Assembly: GCA_016713365.1 (NCBI GenBank)
Contig: JADJPG010000095.1
Location: 1 to 9,005, forward strand
Reading direction: 5' to 3'
DNA length: 9,005 nt
Source of the DNA: Verrucomicrobiota bacterium
GTDB taxonomy: Bacteria > Verrucomicrobiota > Verrucomicrobiia > Limisphaerales > JADJPG01
The notes under the pieces are model-generated. The model did no database searches. It was not told where the DNA came from and saw only the letters and a program-made list of their open reading frames with translations. Shown here in pieces: positions 1 to 6,135 of the stretch (position 1 is its first letter; each line of letters opens with the position of its first letter). The position numbers and the translations under genes are program-made.

Positions 1-348
1 CTTGAACGTGCCCTTGGCGCCCGCAATCTTGCCACTGTGAACCTCTGTCGCGAAGGCCTTGATGGCCGCGAGCGTTTCTTCAATGGCCGTGCGCAGCTCG
101 GCTTGCGGGGCGAGGGCGGCATTACGCAGCCAGTAATGTCCGACCATGCGCTTCTCGTCGGGATTCGCGATCGCGCCTTTCTCCAGCTCCGCCATCGCGG
201 CGAAGGACTTTTGCATGTGCGGCTCCATCTGGGCGAAGAAATCGTCCGGGAAGTTCACACGGCTCAGGTCGATGGCGAGCCCGAGCGACGGAAACTCGGA
301 GAAATGTTTTTGGAAGCGGTGCCAGAGTTGTTCTTTGGAGAGTTGCAT
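1..348 (-). CDS. pgi: Glucose-6-phosphate isomerase, N-terminal part (3' end outside window)
   Basis: Interconverts glucose 6-phosphate and fructose 6-phosphate in glycolysis and gluconeogenesis; cytoplasmic. Only the first 116 codons are present and the frame runs off the left edge without a stop. Translation from the ATG at 346-348 begins MQLSKEQLWHRF. It contains the stretch AIANPDEKRMVGHYWLR (residues about 59-75) and a FATEVHSGKI segment near 99-108, which I recognise from the N-terminal region of the cyanobacterial-type Pgi family. The sugar-phosphate-binding SIS domains would lie beyond the edge, so catalytic residues cannot be checked. No Shine-Dalgarno sequence is visible upstream. 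It is separated by 419 bp from the histidine kinase transcribed towards it, so it probably has its own promoter, though I could not find a convincing one. The family call is from remembered sequence similarity. Confidence 0.85.
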   Translation of the reverse strand, partial: MQLSKEQLWHRFQKHFSEFPSLGLAIDLSRVNFPDDFFAQMEPHMQKSFAAMAELEKGAIANPDEKRMVGHYWLRNAALAPQAELRTAIEETLAAIKAFATEVHSGKIAGAKGTFK

Positions 349-525
349 AACGATCGTGGATGCAGCGTAACAACTCAACGAGGCAAGGGAAGGAAAACGC
401 TGGGCAGGAGCATTGCTCAAAACTCAATCAACAAGTCAACATGATGAGCGTCGCGGTTGGCCTGGCCTCCTTCCGCCTGAGGACGGGCGCATCCGACCTC
501 ATTTTCAGACAGGCTCTCTCCTCGC

Positions 526-548
526 CCCTCTCCCGTTGAGGGAGAGGG
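526..548 (+). repeat. REP-like hairpin, copy 1
   Basis: A perfect 9-bp stem (CCCTCTCCC, 526-534, pairing with GGGAGAGGG, 540-548) encloses a 5-nt GTTGA loop. It is preceded by a pyrimidine-rich run (513-525). The same stem and nearly the same loop (GTTCA) occur on the opposite strand at 668-688, so this is one half of an inverted pair. The stem resembles the CCCTCTCCC-type repeats scattered between genes in many GC-rich bacteria; that resemblance is from memory. There is no T-run after the stem, so it is not a standard intrinsic terminator, although a stem this strong could stall transcription or protect an mRNA end. Confidence 0.65.
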
Positions 549-667
549 CAGCGACGATTGGTTTCGAACGTGGCGAGTTCCATCACCGCGTTCGTTACGT
601 TTCGGTTGTTCGAATGGATCAGAAAGAAACAACCGGGGATCGTCATAAAGCCTGATGAGCCGGAAGA

Positions 668-708
668 CTCTCCCCTGAACGGGGAGAGGGCCGGGGTGAG
701 GGGTGAGG
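668..708 (-). repeat. REP-like hairpin with CACCCC tail, copy 2
   Basis: On the plus strand an 8-bp perfect stem (CTCTCCCC, 668-675, with GGGGAGAG, 681-688) encloses a TGAAC loop. It is followed by GGCCGGGGTGAGGGGTGAGG (689-708), a tail with a tandem GGGGTGA motif. Read on the minus strand it gives CCTCACCCC, CTCACCCC, the stem and a GTTCA loop, which matches copy 1 in the opposite direction. It lies 60-100 bp downstream of the histidine kinase stop, so it could also act as a 3'-end structure for that transcript. Confidence 0.65.
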
Positions 709-767
709 CGGTTCGCCGTGCCTCCCACTGCGAAGACCGCCGATTGACGCGTCCTTTGAACTGCCGT

Positions 768-2492
768 TCACACCGGCAACGTCACGCTCATCGTCGTGCC
801 ATGTGCGAGCCGGGATTTCACCCGGATCTTCCCGCGATGCGTCTCCACCACGCGGCTGACAATCGCGAGCCCAAGGCCGGTGCCCTTTGCCTTCGTGGTG
901 CTGAGCAGCGAGGTGAACACGCGGTTGCACTGATCCTCGCTCATGCCTTCGCCGGTGTCTTTGAACTCGATCACTACGTGCGTCGGCCGCTCGGCGTCGC
1001 TCGGCTGAATAGCCCGGGTGGTCAGCGTTAACTTCCCGCCTTGCGGCATCGCCTGCACGGCGTTGAGCATTAGATTGAGAAACGCCTGTTCGAGTTGCAT
1101 GGCGTCACCCATCACCGGCGGCAGGTCCGGCGCGAGCTTGCGCACGAGTGTGATGTTTTGGTTCTTCAGCTTGTGCCGCGTGAGCAGGCCGAGATCGTCG
1201 AGCAGCTCGTTCACGTTCAGCAGGCTCAGCTTTGGTTCCGTGCTGCGGGCGAAGTCGAGGATCTGTTCCACGATCTTGTTCAGGTGATCCATCTTCTCAC
1301 CCATGATCTCCGCGTCCTTCGTCCGCGGATCGCCCGGCGGGAACTTCAGGTCCAGTGAGTGATACAACATCTTCATCACTGTCAGCGGATTGCGGATCTC
1401 GTGCGCGACTTCCGCCGCCAGCAAGCCGAGCGCGGACAACTTCTCGTTCTGGCGCAGCTGTTCCTCGACGTCGACAATGCGCTCGTAGAGCCGCGCCTTC
1501 TCGATGGCGATGGCCGACAGCTCGGCGAGCGCGGACAGGATTCGGATCTCCTCGTTCGAGAAACTGTGTGCTTCGTCCGTGTAAACGCTGAGCGTACCGA
1601 TCGCTTCGCCGCTGAACAGAAGCGGCACGCTGAGCAGGGAAACGAGTCCTTCCTTCCGTGCGATGTCGACGTTCTGGTAACGACCCGAGGTCTGGACGTT
1701 CTCCACCTGCACGGGTTTCTTCCGGCGCACGACGATGCCAAGCAGACTCTCCTCGACGCTCAGGCGCGGCTTCTGCAAATACGCCTCGCCCGCGCCGAAG
1801 CTGGCCTTCAAGTCGAGCCACTCGTGACTGTCATCGAGCAAGAGCAGCGAACACATCGTTGCGCCCATCAGTTGCGCGCCTTCGCGAGTGATGACCTGCA
1901 ATGCGTCGTCGACGTTCAGCGTGGAATTGATGGTCTGCCCGACGCTGACGAGCGATTCGAACAAGCGCGCCTTGAGCCGGAGCTGTTCGTAAAGCCAGGT
2001 GGTGTGAATGACCTTCGCGGCCTGCACGGCGAGGGCTTGCAGCAACTCCTGATCGGCGGCGCTGAAGGCGTCGAGCCGATCGGAATCGACGTTCAACACG
2101 CCGCGCACTTCGCTTTCGACTTCGAGTGGGACGGCCAGTTCGGAACGAACCTTCGTGTTCGCGATGATGTAGCGCGGATCGGTGCGCACATCGCTCACGC
2201 GCGCGGCCTGTCCCGTGCGCGCCACCCAGCCGGTGATGCCTTCGCCGACGCGCAGCTTGAGCTGTCTGGCATTCGACGGCAGACCTTGTGATGCCTGAAT
2301 TTCGAGGAGCCCGTTCGTCGGGTTGATCAGCACGGCTGAACCGCTGGAGGCGCGCATCACGCGGACGGCTTCGCGCAGGATGAGGTTGAGCGCTTCCTCG
2401 GGATCGAGCGTGGAGTGGATGACGTTGCTGATCTCGATCAGCAAGCTCAGGCGGGCGTTCCGCTCCTTCAGCTCGTCCAGTTCATTGCTCAC
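768..2492 (-). CDS. GAF-GAF sensor histidine kinase (soluble)
   Basis: A 574-residue sensor kinase that would autophosphorylate on histidine and pass the phosphate to a response regulator. A short coiled-coil-like start (residues 1-25) leads into two GAF domains (about 27-165 and 180-332) and a linker helix (335-352). Next come HisKA with the H-box AHEIRNPL (phosphoacceptor H364) and a HATPase_c domain with N-box NLMLNA (473-478), G1 box DTGEGM (512-517) and G2 box GTGLGL (537-542). The F-box region reads FTSLLSTTK, looser than the usual FEPFFTTK. There is no transmembrane segment or signal peptide, so it should sense a cytoplasmic or diffusible cue through the GAF domains. The start is GTG (2490-2492) with no Shine-Dalgarno; no better start lies nearby. 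No receiver-domain gene is in view, so the partner is unknown. The gene lies 59 nt downstream of the LptG-like gene on the same strand and may be cotranscribed with it. Confidence 0.93.
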   Translation of the reverse strand: MSNELDELKERNARLSLLIEISNVIHSTLDPEEALNLILREAVRVMRASSGSAVLINPTNGLLEIQASQGLPSNARQLKLRVGEGITGWVARTGQAARVSDVRTDPRYIIANTKVRSELAVPLEVESEVRGVLNVDSDRLDAFSAADQELLQALAVQAAKVIHTTWLYEQLRLKARLFESLVSVGQTINSTLNVDDALQVITREGAQLMGATMCSLLLLDDSHEWLDLKASFGAGEAYLQKPRLSVEESLLGIVVRRKKPVQVENVQTSGRYQNVDIARKEGLVSLLSVPLLFSGEAIGTLSVYTDEAHSFSNEEIRILSALAELSAIAIEKARLYERIVDVEEQLRQNEKLSALGLLAAEVAHEIRNPLTVMKMLYHSLDLKFPPGDPRTKDAEIMGEKMDHLNKIVEQILDFARSTEPKLSLLNVNELLDDLGLLTRHKLKNQNITLVRKLAPDLPPVMGDAMQLEQAFLNLMLNAVQAMPQGGKLTLTTRAIQPSDAERPTHVVIEFKDTGEGMSEDQCNRVFTSLLSTTKAKGTGLGLAIVSRVVETHRGKIRVKSRLAHGTTMSVTLPV

Positions 2493-2551
2493 GGCGGGAG
2501 TTTAGGAGGAGACGGTAAAACTCCAAGGTCGAAACGCCCCGTCCGGCCGGC

Positions 2552-3670
2552 TCAGCGCGCGCGCCACGTCAGCACGAGGCCGATGACGGCGAAGAACGCG
2601 TTCGGAGTCCAGGCGGCAATCCACGGCAGCACGTAACCGCCGGTGCCGAGGGCGAGCGCGAACTGTTGCAGGATGAAATAGACAAAGCAGATCACGATGC
2701 TGCTCGCGACGCCGACCGCGACATTGCGGCGTCCCGTCTGCGCGCCGAATGGCAACGCGATCAGCACGACCACGAGACACGTCCATGGCGCAGCCAGGCG
2801 CCCGTGCAGTTTGGTGTCGAGAATCGCGGACTTGGAATCATCGCCGGGATGCAACCGTTCGTATTCGAGAATCTCGCGAATGGAGAGCTGGACCTTGCGA
2901 ACGCTTTTGAAGCTGCTGAGCTTGTTGATCTTGATTTCGCTGCGGATCTGTTCGGGCGTCTCGGTGAACACCGGCATCGAGATGGTCGGAGTCTGGCGCG
3001 ACATTGGGATGGCGCCTGGCTCGGTGGAGTATTCGAGCACGTTCACGTTGGTGAAGGTCCACGCCTGGTTCACGTAGTAACCTCGTTCCGCCATGATCTC
3101 CATGCGCGTGTGGTCCGGTCGCGCCCACACAATGTGCGGCCGGATCATCTCTGCCGTTTCCGTGTTGTAGGCCTCAATGAACCAGGAACGTCGATCCTTG
3201 TGATTTTGGAAGCCGAGCTTCATCTCCCAATCGCGGAGGGTGGCGTCCTTCTTGGTCGCCTGATGCTGGTAGAGAATCTCCTCGGCGGCCTCCGTGCTTT
3301 GTGGCGCCCACAGTTCGCTGACGGCGAACACCGCGAGGCTGAGCAGCACGCCGATTCCCAGGTAAGGCACGGCGATGCGCGCCAGGCTCACTCCGGCGGC
3401 GCGAATGGCGGTGAGCTCATGATGGCGGGCGTGATTTGTCAGCGCGTAGAGCAGCGCCAGCAGAAAGGCGATCGGCAGCACCGTCACCATCATCTCCGGC
3501 ATCTTCACCGCGTAATACTCCAGCACCTCCGGGAGCTTCAGACGCAGCTTTTGAAACTCCGGAAGTTGCGAGAAGATGTCGGCAGTGATCCAAAAAATGA
3601 GAAACCCGATCAGGCAGTAGCTGAACGGGATGAGCAACTCGCGCAGTAAATAGCGGTCGAGCAGACGCAT
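2552..3670 (-). CDS. LptF/LptG-family (YjgP/YjgQ) lipopolysaccharide export permease
   Basis: A 372-residue inner-membrane permease of the LptBFGC transporter, which extracts lipopolysaccharide from the inner membrane. The start is the ATG at 3668-3670 (MRLLDRYLLREL), the typical opening of this family. An in-frame TTG at 3739 would add 23 residues unlike the family and is not preferred. Predicted layout: TM1 about 12-33, TM2 55-77, TM3 97-117, a large periplasmic domain about 120-285, then TM4 291-309, TM5 315-340 and TM6 350-369. Family-like stretches include HHELTAIRAAGVS (83-95), preceding TM3, and the LIALPFGAQTGRR region (303-315). I cannot decide between LptF and LptG; the layout alone fits both, and its partner is not in the window. 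It is divergent from the epimerase and precedes the histidine kinase by 59 nt. It implies a Gram-negative outer membrane with LPS or a similar lipid. Confidence 0.9.
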   Translation of the reverse strand: MRLLDRYLLRELLIPFSYCLIGFLIFWITADIFSQLPEFQKLRLKLPEVLEYYAVKMPEMMVTVLPIAFLLALLYALTNHARHHELTAIRAAGVSLARIAVPYLGIGVLLSLAVFAVSELWAPQSTEAAEEILYQHQATKKDATLRDWEMKLGFQNHKDRRSWFIEAYNTETAEMIRPHIVWARPDHTRMEIMAERGYYVNQAWTFTNVNVLEYSTEPGAIPMSRQTPTISMPVFTETPEQIRSEIKINKLSSFKSVRKVQLSIREILEYERLHPGDDSKSAILDTKLHGRLAAPWTCLVVVLIALPFGAQTGRRNVAVGVASSIVICFVYFILQQFALALGTGGYVLPWIAAWTPNAFFAVIGLVLTWRAR

Positions 3671-3803
3671 TTCGCCGCAGGCTACTGGATTGCGACGGAA
3701 CAGCGCAAGCGCGCCGGGTTCGGCTGGCAATAGAACCAAAGTAGGATGCGTGAGCGGTGGATCAGTTTTGCAATCCAGTCGCTGCTTCGATAATTGTAGT
3801 TCA

Positions 3804-4841
3804 ATGAAACTTCAGTTCCGTCGCTTTGAACTCACCTTCACCCGCCCCTGGCGCATCTCAGGCGGATCGGGCACCAGCACCTACGGCGTCGTTCTCGTCG
3901 AGCTGTCGGATGCCCAGGGTCGCAGCGGAATCGGCGAGGCCGCGTCCACGTCGCGCTATGCCCAGCCGGTGGAGGTCATCGAGGCGTTCCTGCGCAAGGT
4001 GGACGCGAGCCGGCTGTCGTTCGACGACATCGCCGGGAGCATGAAGTATCTCGATACCGTGGCAGCCGGGAACCACGCCGCGAAATGCGGCATCAACATC
4101 GCTCTGCTCGACGGCGCAACGAAGGCCGCGAAGCTACCCATCTACGATCATCTCAAGCTCGGCTTCACCGAAGGCAAACACGTCACCAGCTTCAGCATCG
4201 GCATTGATTCGCCCGAGGTCATCCGCGAGAAGGTGCGTGAAGCCGCCATTTACCCGGTGCTCAAGCTCAAGGTCGGCGACCCGAAGGATCGCGAGAACTT
4301 CGATGCCCTGCGCGAGGCCGCGCCGGACAAACCGGTGCGCGTGGACGCGAACGAAGGCTGGAAGACCAAGGAAGAGGCGTTGCGCAACATCGAGTGGCTG
4401 CACGCGCACGGGAACATCCAGTTCATCGAGCAACCCATGCCCGCCACGAGCAGCCGCGCCGACATGGCGTGGTTGAAGGCCCGCTCACCGATGCCGATTT
4501 TCGCCGATGAATCCTATCATCACGCCAGCGACATCGACGTGGCCGAGGAATGTTTCCACGGCGTGAACGTGAAGCTGGTGAAGACCGGCGGCATCAGCGG
4601 CGCTTACGACGCGCTCCAAGCCGCCCGCAAGCGTGGTCTGCAAACGATGATCGGCTGCATGATCGAGACGAGCGTGCTCATCACCGCCGCCGCGCATCTC
4701 GCCGAGCTGACCAACCATCTCGACATCGACGGGAACATACTCATCAACAACGATCCTTACCTCGGCTGCGCGACGGAGAAGGGAATCATCTCGTTCAAGA
4801 ACACGCCGGAGAAGTTTGGGCTGCGAGTCAGGGCGAGGTAG
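3804..4841 (+). CDS. Dipeptide epimerase, enolase superfamily (L-Ala-D/L-Glu epimerase type)
   Basis: A 345-residue cytoplasmic enzyme expected to epimerise the C-terminal residue of dipeptides, classically L-Ala-D-Glu to L-Ala-L-Glu during murein peptide recycling. The N-terminal capping domain (about 1-120) is followed by the (beta/alpha)7-beta barrel. Visible catalytic features are the KxK acid/base motif LKLKVG (K154, K156), metal ligands D181 (VDANEGW), E209 (FIEQPMP) and D235 (FADESYH), and the opposite-face lysine K257 (VNVKLVKTGG). The LDIDG stretch gives a DxD pair (D307, D309), the signature that binds the substrate amino group in dipeptide epimerases. All key residues are intact. 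The start is the ATG at 3804, because MKLQFRRFELTF is the normal N-terminus; 38 residues of open frame upstream are unlike the family. No Shine-Dalgarno is present. Actual dipeptide specificity cannot be read from the sequence. It is the only plus-strand gene here and its end overlaps the converging gene by 14 bp. Confidence 0.92.
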   Translation: MKLQFRRFELTFTRPWRISGGSGTSTYGVVLVELSDAQGRSGIGEAASTSRYAQPVEVIEAFLRKVDASRLSFDDIAGSMKYLDTVAAGNHAAKCGINIALLDGATKAAKLPIYDHLKLGFTEGKHVTSFSIGIDSPEVIREKVREAAIYPVLKLKVGDPKDRENFDALREAAPDKPVRVDANEGWKTKEEALRNIEWLHAHGNIQFIEQPMPATSSRADMAWLKARSPMPIFADESYHHASDIDVAEECFHGVNVKLVKTGGISGAYDALQAARKRGLQTMIGCMIETSVLITAAAHLAELTNHLDIDGNILINNDPYLGCATEKGIISFKNTPEKFGLRVRAR

Positions 4842-5475
4842 TCGCGTTCCGACTGGTGCAGGCGCTGCACTCGACGCGAAATCCGGACCGCACCGTGCCG
4901 TGCCGTAAGCAGACCGGCTGACCGCACTCGTCGCATTGAAGGGAACTGGATTTCCGGCACGTACTGCACTCGGCAGTTCCGCGAGTGATAAATGAAACAA
5001 GGATTCGATCGAACTTCGGCGAGAACACATCGATGGGAGTTCGCTTCCAAATCCGCGCTCCCAGCAAAATTACGGCGGGCGACAGATAAACCAGCCAGTG
5101 GTTAATCGGCGCCTCCAGTCCGACTGCGCCGGGCAAAATGTAGCCTTGCCCCGAGAACGGCCAGAAAAGGTAGAGCCGCCACCCGCTCAAGAGCGCATCG
5201 GTCAGGAGATGACTGCCAAAGGCGAACGTGCTCAGCACCAGCGCGCGGTAGGAACGACATTTCCACGTCACCCAGGCAACGAACGCCGCCCAGAGAAATA
5301 CATTGTGCCCAAATGTGTGGTGCCAGTCGCGGTAAGCCTCCGGCCCGAATAGATACGCCGCCGCATCAATGTCCGGAAGAATTGCGCCGAGGACGCAGTA
5401 ATTTCTCAGCCGACGATCACCACCACTCAGATTGCCGATCACCCAACCGAGCGTTGCGTGCGGCTCGAAGTGCAC
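4828..5475 (-). CDS. YdjM/DUF457-type membrane metal-dependent hydrolase-like protein with cysteine-rich tail
   Basis: A 215-residue protein resembling the YdjM/DUF457 family, inner-membrane proteins often labelled metal-dependent hydrolases without proven activity. Conserved polar positions fit that family: H6, LPDID (D35, D37), WHHTFGHN (H52, H53, H57) and HLLTD (H89, D93). Hydrophobic segments lie at about 57-71, 77-96 and 125-142. From residue 160 a soluble tail carries eight possible zinc ligands: C170, C173, C181, C184, C189, H192, C203 and C206. The spacing is CxxC-x7-CxxC-x4-CxxH-x10-CxxC, like a B-box or other cross-brace finger. The start is GTG (5473-5475), 3 nt after the DUF3299 gene stop and 9 nt after a strong GGAGGGG ribosome-binding site, which fixes this start. 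The 3' end overlaps the epimerase by 14 bp on the opposite strand. Function is unknown; the family call is moderately sure. Confidence 0.75.
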   Translation of the reverse strand: MHFEPHATLGWVIGNLSGGDRRLRNYCVLGAILPDIDAAAYLFGPEAYRDWHHTFGHNVFLWAAFVAWVTWKCRSYRALVLSTFAFGSHLLTDALLSGWRLYLFWPFSGQGYILPGAVGLEAPINHWLVYLSPAVILLGARIWKRTPIDVFSPKFDRILVSFITRGTAECSTCRKSSSLQCDECGQPVCLRHGTVRSGFRVECSACTSRNATTSP

Positions 5476-5478
5476 GCG

Positions 5479-6135
5479 TCAATTCCCCTCCGCCGCCATC
5501 TTCTCCCCGTCCATGCGGTAGATGCCCGTCAGGTAACCGTTCTCACGCATCTCACCGACGTGCAGTTTGCCCATCAACGTGACCGCCTGATCCATGAGCG
5601 GCTTCACGCCTTTCTCGGACATCTTCACGCTCACCCACTCATGAATCTTCGGCACCGTGCCGTAGCAGCACATCGACTGATCCTTCATCACCAGCATCTC
5701 CGTCACGAGCCCGCCCTCCACTTTCAGCGGCAGCATGAAGCCCTTCAGCGCAACCTTCTTCTGATTCAACGCGCGGACCTTGTCCGGAATCAACGCCTCG
5801 GTCTTCGCCGTCACCTCCGCGAGATTGTTCGTCACCGGCCCGAGCAGCTCATCGGAGATCTCGATGTTGTAGCCGGAAAGAATATCGAAGCCCGCCGCTG
5901 CATATCCCGGTTCGCCCGCGACAGCGGCGGCAGGCGCGACTGGCGCAGGAACTGGCGTTGAGGACGCCACGGCATTCGTCGCCGGCGCGGGTGTGGTTGG
6001 CTCGGAAACCTTCGCCGCCACGGGCGCAATGGGCGCGCCGCGAATCTCGCTCTCCGGAGCCTTCGCCGCGGGCTTCTCGCCACAACCGGTCAACGCCACG
6101 ACTGCGCCAAGGATCAAAATAAAAGCTGGTTTCAT
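5479..6135 (-). CDS. DUF3299 lipoprotein
   Basis: A 218-residue predicted lipoprotein of unknown function. The N-terminus MKPAFILILGAVVALTGCGE is a lipoprotein signal peptide with lipobox LTGC, so C18 would be lipidated; E20 follows at +3. Residues about 20-78 form an Ala/Pro/Val-rich flexible linker. From about 115 the chain carries a DUF3299-like domain: LIPDKVRALNQKKVALKGFM, a vicinal cysteine pair in DQSMCCYGTVP (C156, C157), and the C-terminal motif LHVGEMRENGYLTGIYRMDG (191-210). The fold is thought to be a small beta-barrel; I know of no assigned activity. The vicinal cysteines are a family feature that could be a redox or metal site. The ATG at 6133-6135 overlaps the dehydratase stop (ATGA), suggesting translational coupling; a purine-rich GGGGAG lies about 15 nt upstream, rather far for a ribosome-binding site. 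It is followed after 3 nt by the YdjM-like gene. Confidence 0.88.
   Translation of the reverse strand: MKPAFILILGAVVALTGCGEKPAAKAPESEIRGAPIAPVAAKVSEPTTPAPATNAVASSTPVPAPVAPAAAVAGEPGYAAAGFDILSGYNIEISDELLGPVTNNLAEVTAKTEALIPDKVRALNQKKVALKGFMLPLKVEGGLVTEMLVMKDQSMCCYGTVPKIHEWVSVKMSEKGVKPLMDQAVTLMGKLHVGEMRENGYLTGIYRMDGEKMAAEGN
5485..5491 (-). promoter_or_regulatory. Ribosome-binding site deciding the GTG start at 5475
   Basis: On the minus strand GGAGGGG lies 9 nt upstream of the GTG start codon, inside the last codons of the preceding DUF3299 gene. It is the clearest Shine-Dalgarno sequence in the window; most other genes here have none at normal spacing. It supports translation of the YdjM-like gene from GTG and fits coupling with the gene before it. 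Confidence 0.65.

Larger units (their letters stand above)
349..767. other. Gene-free spacer between histidine kinase and pgi
   Basis: This 419-bp stretch holds no credible gene. The open frames that cross it are short, lack recognisable motifs and read through hairpins. Its clear structure is two GC-rich hairpins (526-548 and 668-688) that are copies of one element in opposite orientation, annotated separately. The part nearest pgi (349-440) is less GC-rich and probably carries the pgi leader and promoter. Confidence 0.7.

Noticed and set aside
434..439. TTGACT on the minus strand as a -35 box for pgi
   Set aside because: No acceptable -10 hexamer lies 16-18 bp downstream.
668..688. Intrinsic terminator for the histidine kinase
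   Set aside because: The stem is strong, but no T-run follows on the minus strand (TCTTCC only), and the copy at 526 shows it is better treated as a repeat.
558..1031. A 157-codon plus-strand frame across the REP-like region and the end of the kinase gene
   Set aside because: It reads through the hairpin and into the kinase antisense strand; no domain-like sequence.
1359..2291. A 310-codon plus-strand frame opposite the histidine kinase
   Set aside because: Composition reflects the complement of the kinase codons; no motif, and the kinase carries all its expected motifs on the minus strand.
2666..3649. A 327-codon plus-strand frame opposite the LptF/LptG-like gene
   Set aside because: His/Glu/Arg-rich shadow of a transmembrane gene, with no family resemblance.
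3671..3739. A 23-residue N-terminal extension of the LptF/LptG-like protein from a TTG
   Set aside because: The added residues do not resemble the family, and the ATG at 3670 gives the typical MRLLDRYLL opening.
3768..3794. Possible promoter for the epimerase: TTGCAA (3768-3773) and GATAAT (3789-3794)
   Set aside because: The spacer is only 15 bp and the start codon is 9 bp past the -10-like box, which would leave almost no leader; too weak to annotate.
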